A DNA stretch of 64,000 nt from an uncultured Pedosphaera sp. (GTDB lineage Bacteria > Verrucomicrobiota > Verrucomicrobiia > Limisphaerales > Pedosphaeraceae): NCBI GenBank assembly GCA_903918755.1, contig CAIXFN010000039.1, positions 1 to 64,000 on the forward strand. Direction: 5' to 3'. Of this stretch, positions 15,633-27,500 are shown piece after piece. The notes under the pieces were generated by a model. The model saw only the letters and a program-made list of their open reading frames with translations. It made no database searches and was not told the DNA's origin. A program made the position numbers and the translations under genes. The first letter of the stretch is position 1. Each line of letters starts with the position of its first letter.

Positions 15633-16380
15633 GGGGCGCGGCTCCCGACCGCAGGGGCAATTGCACCATGAAAACCGCACCGCCCTCCGGCGCATTGGCC
15701 GTGGTCACGAACCCGCCGTGCGCCGTGATGATCTGCTGCACAATCCACAGACCCAGTCCGCTGCCTTCGGTTTTCGTGGTAAAGAAAGGCTCGAAAATCG
15801 CGGCGGCTTTCTCCGCGGGTATGCCGGGCCCGTTATCCCGCACCACGATGGAACTAAAGCCCCGGGCGGACTCCCACCCGATGCTTACGTTTACCCGACC
15901 CTGCCGTCCAATGGCTTGGATCGCATTGATCACGAGGTTGACCAACGCTTGCGTCAGTTGGGCGGCATCCGCGGGCACCGGGGGCACGGAGTCGTCCGCC
16001 TCAATCAGCAGCTCAATCTCATGCCGCGCGGCTTCCGGCCGGAGTAGGTCACCCACGTGACTCACAATTTGTTTCAGCTCGACCGGATGCAAATCCAACG
16101 CGGATGGTCCCGCGAGGCTGAGGAAGTGTTTGACGATGTTTTCGAGCCGGTGCAATTCGCCATGGATGATTTCAAACCGGCTGGCGGTGCGGGCCTGCAC
16201 CGCGGGGGCGGATTGCGCCAGATCCTCTTCCAAGAGTTGAACGTGGATGTCGAGGGAACTCAGCGGGTTGCGCACCTCATGCGCAAACCGTGCCAGCAGG
16301 CGCGAGAGCAGCAATCGCCGCTCCTCGGCGGCGAGTTGGTTGACATCCTGCCCGAGGGCGTTGGCCAGCAGTTTGTCCAT
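15625..16380 (-). CDS. Soluble sensor histidine kinase (NtrB-like core)
   Basis: A 251-residue kinase made almost only of the transmitter. The dimerisation/phosphoacceptor helix has H34 in FAHEVRNPLSSL, followed by an N-box (LVNLVINAIQA), a G1 box (VVRDNGPGIP) and a G2 box (TEGSGLGLWIVQQI). There is no transmembrane segment, PAS, GAF or HAMP domain; only about 30 residues precede the H-box. It must be cytoplasmic and is presumably controlled by a partner protein, as NtrB is by PII. It overlaps and partners the NtrC-type regulator. A direct link to the phosphorylated EIIA proteins 3 kb away is speculative. Confidence 0.9.
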   Translation of the reverse strand: MDKLLANALGQDVNQLAAEERRLLLSRLLARFAHEVRNPLSSLDIHVQLLEEDLAQSAPAVQARTASRFEIIHGELHRLENIVKHFLSLAGPSALDLHPVELKQIVSHVGDLLRPEAARHEIELLIEADDSVPPVPADAAQLTQALVNLVINAIQAIGRQGRVNVSIGWESARGFSSIVVRDNGPGIPAEKAAAIFEPFFTTKTEGSGLGLWIVQQIITAHGGFVTTANAPEGGAVFMVQLPLRSGAAPHG

Positions 16381-16398
16381 GGGGCGGGGCGGATTAGG

Positions 16399-17424
16399 CT
16401 AGGGCAAGGCCCAGCCGGGCAGGATTTCCGCGTCCAAATCCGTGGTCGGGACGCCGTGGAGCAACTTCCGCTCGGCCAGCAGGCCCACCATCGCGGCGTT
16501 GTCCGTGCACAACGCCCGGCTGGCGAGCCGCAATTGAAAGCCCTCCTTGGCACAGGCGCGAGTCAGGGCCTCGCGCAGGGACTGGTTGCACGTCACGCCC
16601 CCGGAGGCCGTGATGCAGCGCAAACCCCGTCGCCGGGCGGCCCGGACCGTCTTGGTCACCAGCACCTCGACAATCGCCGCCTGCACGCTGGCGCAGAGAT
16701 CACACAATTGCGGGCCGCTCGCCAGGGTCGCGGGATGATCGCGGATGTGGTAGCGCACCGCCGTCTTCAAACCGCTGAAACTGAAATCATCGTGCGTGTC
16801 CCGGAGCAGGGGACGCGGAAACGCGATGGCCGCGGGATTGCCCCGCCGGGCTAGACGGTCGATTTCGGGTCCCCCGGGATAGGCCAACCCCATCAATTTG
16901 GCCGCCTTGTCGAAACACTCGCCAGCCGCGTCATCGATGGTCGCGCCCAGCACCCGGTGTTTCACTTCCGAGTCCACGTGGACGATCATGGTGTGCCCGC
17001 CGCTGACGATCAGGGAAATGTTCGGCACGAACGCGGCAAAATCCCCGCGCGGCGGGTCGCCGGTAATCCAGGGTGAGAATAAATGGGCCTCGTGATGGTG
17101 AATGCCGAGGAACGGTTTGCGCAGGGCGAAGGCCATGCCTTGCGCGGCTTTCAATCCCACCAGCAGCGCGTTCGGCAATCCGGGGCCCCGCGTCGCGGCC
17201 AGCGCGTCGAGTTCGGCCGGCGTCACGCCCGCGGCTGCCAGCGCGGTCCGGACCATCGGGGCGAGGTTTTTTAAATGCTCGCGCGCGGCTAGTTCCGGGA
17301 CCACCCCGCCGTATTCCGCGTGTAACTGGATCTGCGAAGCCACCAGGTTGGTGACCACGACACCCTCCCGGACGACCGCCACACTGGTCTCGTCGCAGGA
17401 GGTTTCGATGGCAAGAATGATCAT
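16399..17424 (-). CDS. tsaD: tRNA N6-threonylcarbamoyladenosine synthase subunit TsaD
   Basis: A 341-residue Kae1/TsaD protein, the catalytic subunit that transfers the threonylcarbamoyl group to A37 of ANN-decoding tRNAs. It starts with the diagnostic IILAIETSCDETSVAVV and has the metal-binding H110-x3-H114 in GIHHHEAH. It also has the ASKH-fold phosphate motifs SGGHTMIVHV and ITASGGVTCN. Length is typical. The gene lies 18 bases upstream of the kinase gene on the same strand and may share its transcript. TcdA, which further modifies the same nucleoside, is encoded at 34994-35791. Confidence 0.95.
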   Translation of the reverse strand: MIILAIETSCDETSVAVVREGVVVTNLVASQIQLHAEYGGVVPELAAREHLKNLAPMVRTALAAAGVTPAELDALAATRGPGLPNALLVGLKAAQGMAFALRKPFLGIHHHEAHLFSPWITGDPPRGDFAAFVPNISLIVSGGHTMIVHVDSEVKHRVLGATIDDAAGECFDKAAKLMGLAYPGGPEIDRLARRGNPAAIAFPRPLLRDTHDDFSFSGLKTAVRYHIRDHPATLASGPQLCDLCASVQAAIVEVLVTKTVRAARRRGLRCITASGGVTCNQSLREALTRACAKEGFQLRLASRALCTDNAAMVGLLAERKLLHGVPTTDLDAEILPGWALP

Positions 17425-17497
17425 GAAAGGGCCGGGACAACGGCCCCGAATTCGGCGGCGACCCGACCGGATTTCAGTGCCACCGCCCGGGGGCGGT

Positions 17498-18829
17498 TCA
17501 GCGATTGACCGCCACTTTGTCCAGATGGACCGGGCTCTTTTGGTCGGTCGGCGCCTTGCGGGTGTAGATCAGGATGCCGTGGAGCAAATCCCGCGCGCGC
17601 TCAAGTTGGGGATCGGTGATGCGCTCAATGATCTTCCGTTCCTTCTCATCCAGCGTGTCCATATTGGGACGGCGCTGGCGCAGGCTAACGGCCGCCTCTT
17701 CCTCGTCGGTCATGGGCACAATGTGATCCGGGGTGATCCCTTCCCCATGGATGACCTTGTGGCTGGGGGTGTAATACTTGGCCGTGGTGAGTTTCAGCGC
17801 GGAACCATCGGGCCACGGCAGGATGCTTTGCACCGAACCCTTGCCAAATGTTTTCTCGCCCATGATCTGGGCCCGCTTGAGGTCTTGCAGGCAGCCCGCC
17901 ACGATTTCTGAGGCGCTGGCGCTGTTTTCATTCACCAGGATCACAATCGGCATCCCGTTCAATTCATCGCCATGCCCGCGGGCGTAGCGCACGGAATTCT
18001 GCCCCGGGTTCCGCCCCTCGGTGGAAACCACCTGCGTGCCGGAGGGCAGGAATTTCTGGCAGACCTCCACGGCCTGATCCAGCAAACCGCCCGGGTTCCA
18101 CCGCAAATCGATGATCAGCGCCTCCATGCCCTGGCCTTTCAGCTTCTTCAAGGCCTTCTCCAATTCTTCGCTGGTCTTTTCCCCGAATTGCACCAGGCGG
18201 ACATATCCCAGCTTGTCTTCGCCCACGGGAAATTCCTTCTTGTTATTGATGTCCTTGACCATGTCCACCTTGATGGTGGCGCGGGTGAGTTTGAAGTCCT
18301 TGATCTCGCCGGTCGAGGGACGCTCGATGGTCAGGCTCACATCCGTGCCCGGTTCGCCCCGCAGGCGCTGCACGGCCTCCTGCAAATCCTTGCCCGCGGC
18401 CTTGCCGTTGATCTTGATGATGCGATCCCCGGCCTGGATCCCGGCCCGGAACCCGGGCGAATCCTCCATCGGCGCCAGGACGCTCACATAATCACCCTTG
18501 GGCTCGATCATGATCCCCAGCCCGCCGAAGGCGCCCTGGGTGTCTTTTTGCAATTCATCATACTTCACCGGCTCCATGAACTCGCTGTGGGGATCCAGCG
18601 TGTTGACCATGCCCTTGATCGCGCCGTACACCAAATCCTGGTAGGACAGGTTCTTCCCATCCACGTAATCCTTGCGCACTTTTTCCAGCGCCCAGGAGAA
18701 TAATTCGAGGCTGGGGTAGGCGGAATCCTTCTCCGCGGCATGGGCGGATCCGAAGTAAATCCAGCCGCCCGCCATAAGAACCGTCGCCAGCATGGCGGCC
18801 GTAAAACCAAAGATGATGCGTTTTCTCAT
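17498..18829 (-). CDS. ctpA: Carboxy-terminal processing protease (S41, CtpA/Prc type)
   Basis: A 443-residue periplasmic serine protease. It has an N-terminal signal anchor (about 5-27), a PDZ domain (about 95-185, with the GLGI carboxylate-binding loop) and an S41 core with S305 in the ENSASASEI motif and K330 in GEKTFGKGSVQ. The 25-residue spacing of the Ser-Lys dyad equals that of E. coli Tsp. Such proteases trim or degrade envelope proteins by their C-termini. The start at 18829 is preferred because the signal sequence begins there; an ATG at 18868 adds 13 residues that do not fit. It is divergent from the VIT-vWA gene. Confidence 0.92.
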   Translation of the reverse strand: MRKRIIFGFTAAMLATVLMAGGWIYFGSAHAAEKDSAYPSLELFSWALEKVRKDYVDGKNLSYQDLVYGAIKGMVNTLDPHSEFMEPVKYDELQKDTQGAFGGLGIMIEPKGDYVSVLAPMEDSPGFRAGIQAGDRIIKINGKAAGKDLQEAVQRLRGEPGTDVSLTIERPSTGEIKDFKLTRATIKVDMVKDINNKKEFPVGEDKLGYVRLVQFGEKTSEELEKALKKLKGQGMEALIIDLRWNPGGLLDQAVEVCQKFLPSGTQVVSTEGRNPGQNSVRYARGHGDELNGMPIVILVNENSASASEIVAGCLQDLKRAQIMGEKTFGKGSVQSILPWPDGSALKLTTAKYYTPSHKVIHGEGITPDHIVPMTDEEEAAVSLRQRRPNMDTLDEKERKIIERITDPQLERARDLLHGILIYTRKAPTDQKSPVHLDKVAVNR

Positions 18830-19011
18830 GGTATTAATATTGACTATACCCGCCAGACGATAAGCCAATCAGGGCATTTTGCAAGAAGCGGCTTTTGGGT
18901 GACGTTGCGGTGTCAATCGCCAAAATTGCCTTGGAAAAACCGCCCAAACGTGCCGCCAGAAAATCCGGCGGGTGCCGGGAGCATTCCGCCGGGAGTTCCG
19001 TCTAATCCGGT

Positions 19012-21504
19012 ATGAAGAAGATGCTTTCGTTTTGCCTGGGACTGGTTTGGCTGGGTTTCGCCCTCCCGGGATGGGCGGGGGGCTTGATCATTGTGGATGG
19101 GCCCATCGCCCCGCCCCTTATCCAGGGTCCCGGTCCGGGGGAACCCCCGGGGGCGTTCTGGTCCGGCCCCCGCCCCCGTCCGCCCTTCCACGCCTTTGCC
19201 CCGCTCATCGTGGAATCGGAGAAATTTGACACCCGTATCACGGACCAGGTCGCGGTGACCGCGGTGGACGAGGTCTTTTTCAATCCCAACCCCCAAAGGC
19301 TGGAAGGCACCTTCGTCTTCCCGCTGCCCAAGGGGGCGCAGATTGACAAGTTCACTCTGGAGATTGATGGCCGGCAGGTGCCCGCCGAATTGCTGGCGGC
19401 GGACAAGGCCCGGGGAATTTATGAGGACATCGTCCGTCGGCAACGGGATCCGGCGCTCATGGAATATGCCGGTCGGGATGTGCTGAAAGTGCGCATTTTC
19501 CCGATTGAACCCAATAGTCGCAAACGGATCACCCTCACCTATACCCAGGTGCTGCGCCTGGATTCGGGGTTGATCGATTATGTGCTTCCGCTGGACGCCG
19601 GGAAATATTCCCGCCAGCCCATCAAAACCTTGAGCGTGAAAGTGGCCGTGGAGACCAAGCGCCCCTTAAAATCCATTTATTCCCCCTCCCATGCCGTGGA
19701 GGTGCGCCGCAACGGGGCCCATCGCGCCACCGCTGGTTACGAAGCCACCGACGTGCAGCCCAACGCGGATTTTCAGCTCTACTTTGCCCCGGAAAAGGAC
19801 GAAATCGGCGTCAATTTGCTCACCTACCGGCCGGAAGGCGAGGACGGCTATTTCCTGCTCCTGGCGTCGCCCGGCCTGGCGGCCAAAGAACGGCGCGCGC
19901 TGACCAAGGATGTGGTCTTCGTCCTCGACACTTCGGGTTCCATGGCGGGCGCTAAAATGCAACAAGCCCGCAAAGCATTGGAGTTCTGCGTGGAAAACCT
20001 GAATGACGGCGACCGGTTCGAAGTGATCCGGTTTTCCACCGAAGTGGAGTCGCTGTTCAACCAGTTGGTGCCGGCCGGCCCCGAAAACCGGGCCAAGGCC
20101 ACCGCTTTCATCAAGGACTTGCGCGCCACCGGCGCCACCGCCATCGACGATGCTTTGCGCGCCGCGCTCGCCCTCGAAGCCCGCGGTGAGGCGGGCCGGC
20201 CCTGTGTGATCGTCTTTTTGACCGACGGCATGCCCACCGTCGGCATTACCGATGAGGACCAAATCGTGGCCGGGGTGAAAGAGCGCAATAAACAAAACCG
20301 CCGGATTTTCTGCTTCGGTATCGGCACGGACGTGAACACCCATTTGCTGGACCGCATCACGGAGGAAACCCGTGCCAGCAGCGAATACGTGCTGCCCGAG
20401 GAGGATATCGAAGTGAAAGTGTCGCGCTTCTTCACCAAAATCAAGGAACCCGTCCTGGCGAATCCCACGCTGCAATTCACCGCCGCCGTGCGCGCCAGCA
20501 AGCTCTATCCCGCGCCCCTGCCGGATTTGTTCAACGGCGAACAACTGCTCGTGGTGGGGCGCTACACCGGCAAAGGCAATTCGGCGGCGATCCTGGAGGG
20601 TTATTCCGGCGGCGAAAAGGTGAAAAAGGCCTACGAATTGGATTTCCCGGCGGAGGCCGGCGGACATGAATTCATCGCGCGGCTTTGGGGCACCCGCCGG
20701 GTGGGCTACTTGCTGGAACAAATCCGCCTGCATGGCGAGGCCGCGGAGTTAAAGGACGAAGTCACCGAGTTGGCGCGCAAATACGGAATTGTCACCCCCT
20801 ACACCGCCTATCTGATCGTGGAGGACGAAAGCCGGCGCGGCCTGTCCTCGGGCGCGCAGTCGTTGCCCGGTCTGGGCCGCGATGCCGGCGCCCGCCAGGA
20901 GGCGGCTCGGAGTTGGCGGCAATTTACCACGGAAAAGGGCGGTGACGCCGCCGTGCTGAATGCCCGGTCGCAACAAGCCTACAGCTCCGCCAGCACGGCG
21001 GCCGGGGCCATCCAGGCCGGGGGTGGCAATGCGGACCTGGCCTTGGGCGTGGCACCCCTGGCCAGCACCCCTCCCGTGAATTCCCCGGCACCCGGGGTCG
21101 GCCAGTCGTTCGGGGGAGCGCCCCCGCGCGACGCGGCGTATATGAGGCGCTATGGCAGGCAGGCGGTGGGTGCCCCCGCCTCCGCCGCCCTGGCCGCCCC
21201 GGCCGCTCCCGGCGGGCCGGACGCCCAGTCGGATGCCGCTTCCCGCATGGTGGATTACACCCGGCAGACGCAATTTGCCGGCGGCCGCAATTTCTTTCAG
21301 AACAACGGCCAATGGATTGACGCCGGGGTCCAGAAACTCCCGAAGGCAAAGCATGTGCGCATCCAGTTTGGCTCCCCCGAATACTTCGACCTGATCAAGC
21401 GGCATCCCGAAACCGCCCCCTGGCTGGCGTTGGGGCCGCAAGTGCAGTTTGTGCTTGGCGGGGAGGTGTGGGAGGTTTCTGATCAGGTGACAACGCCTCA
21501 TTAA
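19012..21504 (+). CDS. Secreted VIT and von Willebrand factor A domain protein
   Basis: An 830-residue exported protein. A signal peptide (1-22) is followed by a Pro/Gly-rich stretch and a VIT (vault/inter-alpha-trypsin) domain at about 70-200, with GTFVFPLPKGAQIDKFTLEI and the LAADKARGIYEDIVRR segment. A vWA domain at about 298-470 has an intact MIDAS (D306-T-S308-G-S310-M), so divalent-metal-dependent ligand binding is likely. Next comes a Gly/Ala/Pro-rich region (about 650-745) and a conserved-looking tail. VIT plus vWA is the layout of inter-alpha-trypsin inhibitor heavy chains. The gene ends 21 bases before a giant alpha-2-macroglobulin gene and is probably co-transcribed with it. Confidence 0.88.
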   Translation: MKKMLSFCLGLVWLGFALPGWAGGLIIVDGPIAPPLIQGPGPGEPPGAFWSGPRPRPPFHAFAPLIVESEKFDTRITDQVAVTAVDEVFFNPNPQRLEGTFVFPLPKGAQIDKFTLEIDGRQVPAELLAADKARGIYEDIVRRQRDPALMEYAGRDVLKVRIFPIEPNSRKRITLTYTQVLRLDSGLIDYVLPLDAGKYSRQPIKTLSVKVAVETKRPLKSIYSPSHAVEVRRNGAHRATAGYEATDVQPNADFQLYFAPEKDEIGVNLLTYRPEGEDGYFLLLASPGLAAKERRALTKDVVFVLDTSGSMAGAKMQQARKALEFCVENLNDGDRFEVIRFSTEVESLFNQLVPAGPENRAKATAFIKDLRATGATAIDDALRAALALEARGEAGRPCVIVFLTDGMPTVGITDEDQIVAGVKERNKQNRRIFCFGIGTDVNTHLLDRITEETRASSEYVLPEEDIEVKVSRFFTKIKEPVLANPTLQFTAAVRASKLYPAPLPDLFNGEQLLVVGRYTGKGNSAAILEGYSGGEKVKKAYELDFPAEAGGHEFIARLWGTRRVGYLLEQIRLHGEAAELKDEVTELARKYGIVTPYTAYLIVEDESRRGLSSGAQSLPGLGRDAGARQEAARSWRQFTTEKGGDAAVLNARSQQAYSSASTAAGAIQAGGGNADLALGVAPLASTPPVNSPAPGVGQSFGGAPPRDAAYMRRYGRQAVGAPASAALAAPAAPGGPDAQSDAASRMVDYTRQTQFAGGRNFFQNNGQWIDAGVQKLPKAKHVRIQFGSPEYFDLIKRHPETAPWLALGPQVQFVLGGEVWEVSDQVTTPH

Positions 21505-21525
21505 GTCACGTAAAAGTCTGCATTT

Positions 21526-24500
21526 ATGAAACGCATTTTTCGATCCGGAATTCTGTTGGTCTGGTTGCTGGCATGGCCTACGCTGGCCGGTGTGCGGGAC
21601 GCGCAATGGAGCAAGGTGGATGCGGCCGTCAGCCAGGGCCTGCCGAAATCCGCGATCGAAGCGTTGTTGCCGATCATCGACGGCGCGCTGAAGGACAAGG
21701 CTTATCCCGAGGCCGCCAAGGCCATCGCCCGCCGGATCATGCTCGAAGGTGCCATCGAGGGCAACAAGCCGGAGGAGATGATCACGCGCCTCCAAACTGA
21801 AATCACCAAGGCCCCCAGGGAATTGGTCCCCGTTTTTGAGACGATCCTGGCCGACTGGTATTGGGGTTACTTTCAGCAAAACCAGTGGCGCTTTATGCGG
21901 CGCACCGCCACTGCTGAGGCGCCGGGCAATGACTTCACCACCTGGGATTTACCCCGGTTGTTCGCCGAAATTGACCGGCATTTTCGCACGGCTTTGGGCG
22001 CGGCGGAGACCTTGCGGAAGATTCCCATCGCCTCGTTTAATGACCTTTTGCCCAAGGGCACCCTGCCGGACAAATACCGGCCCACGCTCTATGACTTCAT
22101 CGCGCAGGAAGCGCTACAGTTCTATTCCAGCGGCGAGCAGGCCGCCGCCAAACCGGAAGACGCGTTTGAGGTCGCGACCGAGAGTCCGATCCTGGGCCCG
22201 CTGGATTCCTTCCTGGGTTGGCGGCTGGACACCGCCGACACCAATTCCCCGGTGGTGCGGGCGATTCAATTGTATCAGGAGGTGCTGAAGTTCCATCGCG
22301 CGGATGCCGATCCCAGCGCCCTGATCGACGCCGATCTGGCGCGCTTGAAGTACGGCAAAAACATCGCCGTCGGGGAGGATGCCAACGCGCGCTATAAGGC
22401 CGCGATGAAGGGGATGGCGGAGAAATGGGGCGATCATGAACTCGCGGCGCAGGCCCTGGCGGAGTGGGCCACGGTGCTGAATGAGGAGGGTGACTTTGTG
22501 CAGGCGCGGGCGGTCGCCCAACGCGGCACGCAGGTTCGCAACGGGGGCGCGGGCAGCGTGATTTGCCGCAATCTGATCATCGGCATCGAAGCCAGGGCGC
22601 TGTCGATCAGCACGGAACGGGTGTGGAATCAGTCCGCGCCGAAAATCTCGGTGGAATACCGCAACCTGACCCGCGTTTACTTCCGCGCCGTGCCATACGA
22701 TTGGAGCGTCTTCCTCCAGCGGAATCACAGCCGCCCGGAAGATCTCAACGACGAGGAGAAAAAGGATCTGCTGGCCAAGGCCCCGGCGCTGGCGTGGACC
22801 GCGGATTTGCCCGCCACCGTCGATTTCCGAACGCGTACCGTGGAATCGCCCGCCCCTTTGACCCTGAAGCCGGGCTTCTATTTTATCCTGGCCAGCCCGG
22901 ATCCCAGTTTCACGGACACCACGCATCCGGTTTCGTACGTCGATGTCTGGGTGAGCGAGCTTGCCCTGGTGATCCGGCCGCGCAATGGCCGGTTGGAAGG
23001 TTTTGTCCTCGAAGCGGGTTCCGGTGAACCGGTGCCGGCCACCAAGTTGGAGGCCTGGCACCTGGACCGTAATGGCAACCGGGTGGCCGAAACGCCGGTC
23101 AATACAGACGGTGACGGATTTTTCAGCTTTGCCGCCGTCGAAAATGGCAACTACGTGTTGCGAGCCACGCAGGGAACGCGGCAACTGGGCTCGATCGATA
23201 TTGGCACCTACGATCGCAATCGCCGGGCGCCCGCCGAGGAACAAACAATCTTCTTCACCGATCGCGCGATTTACCGTCCGGGCCAGACCATCCAATACAA
23301 GGGCATCTGCCTCCGCGTGGCGCCGGAAACGGACAACTATGTGACGCTCAAGGGGCGTGACGTCACCGTGGTGTTCAACGATCCCAACGGCAAGGAAATC
23401 GCCCGCCAGACCCGGCAGGCCAATGATTTCGGTTCCTTCGCCGGCAGTTTCACCGCGCCCCGCGACCGTCTCGCCGGCCGGATGACGCTCCAGATCACCC
23501 GCGGTCCCGCAGGCAATGCGGGCTTCAGCGTGGAGGAATACAAGCGGCCCAAATTTCAAACCACCATCGATGCCCCCAAAGCGGGCGGCAAATTGCGCGA
23601 CAAAATCACCGTCACCGGTCACGCCCTCGCCTACACCGGCGCCGCGGTGGATGGCGCCAAAGTCAGTTATCATGTGCGCCGCGAGACTCGTTATCCCGCC
23701 TGGCGTGGTTTTTATTCCTGGTGGCCCCGCCCGACCCAGGGCGAGCAGGAGATCGCGCACGGCACGGCTGCAACCGCCGCTGATGGCTCCTTTTCGATAA
23801 CGTTTGTAGCGCAACCGGATGCTGCCGTGCCCGAAAAGGACGAGCCGGTCTTCGAATTTCATGTCACCGCGGACGTCACGGATTCCGCCGGGGAAACTCG
23901 CTCCGGCGAAACCCACGTGCGCATCGGCTACACCGCGCTGCAGGCCGGCCTGAGCGTGGAAGACTGGCAGACCGCCACCCAGGCCGTCACCGTGCGGATC
24001 ACCACCACCACGCTGGATGGGGAAGGTCAGTTGGCGGAAGGCGCCGTGAAAATCTACCGGTTGCAGGAACCGGCGGTCGTGCCCCGCGCCGCCTTGCCTC
24101 CGCAGCAATCCGGTTACGGTTACCGGGGTTGGAATGGTTTCCGTCCCGGCAATCCCGTGACCACCGCCGAGGCCGGCCAGCCGGACGCCGCGGATCCCAA
24201 CACCTGGCCGCTCGGCCCGCTCGTCGCGGAGCAGGGGATCACCACCGACGCCAAAGGGGAACGCACCGTCACTTTTAAACTGCCGGTTGGCATTTATCGC
24301 GCCACCTTTGCCACCCGGGATCGGTTTGGTAAGCCGGTCACCGCCCTGGCTCCCCTCAAAGTGTTGGACCCGGCCGCGGAGAAACTAGCGATCAAACTTC
24401 CCAGCCTGCTCGCCGCCCCCGCGTGGTCGTTGGAACCCGGACAGGATTTTACCGCTCTCTGGGGCACCGGCTATGACACGGGCCGGGCCTTCGTCGAGCT

Positions 24501-27500
24501 CGAACACCGACACAAGATCATTCAGCATTTTTGGACCCGACCCGGCACCACCCAAGCCGCGATCCGGCAGGCCGTCACCGCGGCGATGCGCGGTGGTTTC
24601 ACGCTGCACGTCACCCAGGTACGGGAAAATCGGGCCTATCTGGAGTCCCGTCGCGTGGAGGTTCCTTGGAGCAACAAGGAGTTGGACCTGCGTTGGGAAC
24701 ACTTCTCCTCCCGGTTGGATCCCGGGCAGAAGGACACCTGGACGGCCATCGTCACCGGCCCCAATGCCAGCCGCGCTGTGGCGGAAATGGTGGCCACGCT
24801 CTATGATGCCTCGCTGGACACTTTTTCTCCGTTGAACTGGCCGCACGGATTCGGCTTCTTCCGCTCCGACTACAGCACCGCCCAGCCGCGGTTTGAAAAC
24901 GCCGGCGAATCCTTCCGTTTCCTGCAGGGCCAATGGACGGTGGAAAACCTGGCCGCGCCTGAGGCCACCTACCGCACCTTACCGCCGGAATTGCGGTTGC
25001 AAATGTTCAATGTCTATGCCCGTTACGGGAGACGCATGGCGAAAGGGGGTGCCGAGCCCATGGTCATGATGAATATGGCCCCCGCTCCGATGGTATCGGC
25101 CGCAGCACCCATGGCCGGGCATTCCGTGGACTCTTTCAATGCACCGTCGGCCGCAAAAGCGATGCCCGTCAAGGAGGCTCTGATGCTTTCCGGTGTTGCA
25201 GACAAAATGCCCGGCAGTCCTCCGTCGCCAACCACCCCCCCGGCGCCCAACTTGAATGAGGTCGCAGCGCGGAAAAATCTCAACGAATCCGCCTTCTTCT
25301 TTCCGCAGTTGCTTACCGACACCAACGGCGCCGTGCGGATGAGTTTCACCATGCCCGAAGCCTTGACCCGCTGGCGGTTTCTCGGGTTTGCCCATGACCG
25401 CGAATTGCGCAGCGGCCTGCTGGAGGGTGAAGTCGTCACCGCCAAGGACCTGATGGTGCAACCCAATCCCCCGCGTTTTGTGCGCGAAGGCGACACCTTG
25501 GAATTTACCGTGAAGGTCTCCAACCAGTCCACCAACCGCCAGACCGGCAAAGTACGCCTCACTTTCAACGAAGCCGCCACCGGTCAATCCGCCGATCAAC
25601 GCCTGGGTAACACCCGGCCGGAACTAAACCTGGACCTCCCCGCCAAAGCCTCCCAGAGCTATTCCTGGCGCATCAAGGTCCCCGATGGCCTGCCCTTCCT
25701 CAGCTATAAAGCCGTGGCGGCGGGCGGGCGCTTCACCGATGGCGAGGAAGGCACTCTTCCGGTCCTGTCGCGCATGGTGCTGGTGACGGAATCCCTCCCG
25801 CTCCCAATCCGCGGACCCGGCACGAAGAAATTCTCGTTCACCAAATTGCTGTCCTCCGGCAAGTCCGCGGACATCCGGAGCCAGTCGCTCACCGTGCAAA
25901 TGGTGTCCAATCCGGCCTGGTACGCGGTTATGGCGCTGCCTTACCTGATGGAGTTCCCCCACGAGTGCGCCGAACAGACTTTCAACCGGTTCTACGCCAA
26001 TGCTCTGGCGCGCTCCATCGCCCTGTCCGATCCCAAAATCCGGCGCGTGTTCGACCTCTGGAAGAATACTTCCGCCCTGGTGAGTCCGCTGGAGAAAAAC
26101 CAGGACCTTAAGAGTGTGATGATCGAGGAAACCCCTTGGTACCGGGACGCCCGGGGCGAAACCGAGGCGCGGCAGAATGTTGGCCTCCTGTTCGACGAGA
26201 ATCGCCTCAACCAGGAAACCACCGGCACCCTCCGCAAACTAACGGACCTGCAATTGGGTGATGGCGCCTGGCCCTGGTTTCCCGGCGGCCGCGGTGATGA
26301 CTACATCACCCTCTACATCACCACCGGCTTTGGCCGGCTCCGGCACCTGGGGGTGGACGTGGACACCTCCGCCGCTCTGCGTTCCCTGGACCGTCTGGAC
26401 GGCTGGGTGGATCAAATGTACCGCCAAATCCTCAAGGATGGCCATCCGGATGAGAATCACTTGAACCAAACCGTCGCGCTGTATCTATATGGTCGCAGCT
26501 TCTTCCTGAAAGACCGCCCCATTCCGGCGGCGGCGCGTCCGGCGGTGGATTACTTTCTGGGCCAGGCCAAAAAATATTGGGTGCCGCTGGCCGACCGGCA
26601 ATCGCAGGGCCACCTGGCCCTCGCCCTCCTCCGCTTTGGCGATGCCACCACCCCGGCGGCCATCGTCAAATCGCTCAAGGAGCGCTCGGTCACCAATGAG
26701 GAAATGGGCCGGTTCTGGCGGGACACCGAAAGTTCCTGGTGGTGGTATCGCGCCCCGATTGAGACGCAGGCGCTGATGATCGAGGTGTTCGCCGAAGTGG
26801 CTCGTGACGCCGCCACGGTCGAAGATTGCAAGGTTTGGTTGTTGAAGCAGAAGCAGACCCAGAACTGGCCCACCACCAAGAGCACCGCCGACGCCATCTA
26901 CGCGCTCCTGTTGCACGGCACCAACGTCCTGACTTCCGACGCCCTCGTGCAGGTGACCCTCGGCGGCCAGGCCATCAAGCCCGTCAAAACCGAAGCCGGC
27001 ACCGGCTTCTACGAGCAACGCTTCACCGGCCCCGAAATCAAATCGGCGCAGGGGGCCATCGTCGTGACCAAATCTGACGCCGGCGTGGCTTGGGGTGGCG
27101 TACATTGGCAATACCTGGAGGATGTGGGCAAGGTTACCCCGCACACCGGCACTCCCTTGACGCTCAAGAAAAGCCTGTTTGTAAAACGCCACACCGGGAA
27201 AGGCGCGGTGCTGGAAGCCGTGCGCGGCCCCCTGGCCGTCGGGGATGAACTGGTGGTGCGCCTCGAACTCCGGACCGACCGGGCCATGGAATACGTCCAC
27301 CTAAAGGACCAGCGCGGGAGCGGCCTCGAGCCCCTGAACGTCATTTCCCAATACCATTACCAGGACGGCCTGGCCTACTACGAATCCACGCGCGACACTG
27401 CGAGCCATTTCTTCATCAACTACCTCCCCAAAGGCACCTACGTCTTCGAATATGGCGCCCGGGTGGTCCACCGGGGCGAATATCAAAGCGGCCTCGCCGA

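Noticed and set aside
22114-24108. 664-codon open frame opposite the alpha-2-macroglobulin gene
   Set aside because: A shadow of the real gene caused by GC-rich codon bias; no recognisable domains.
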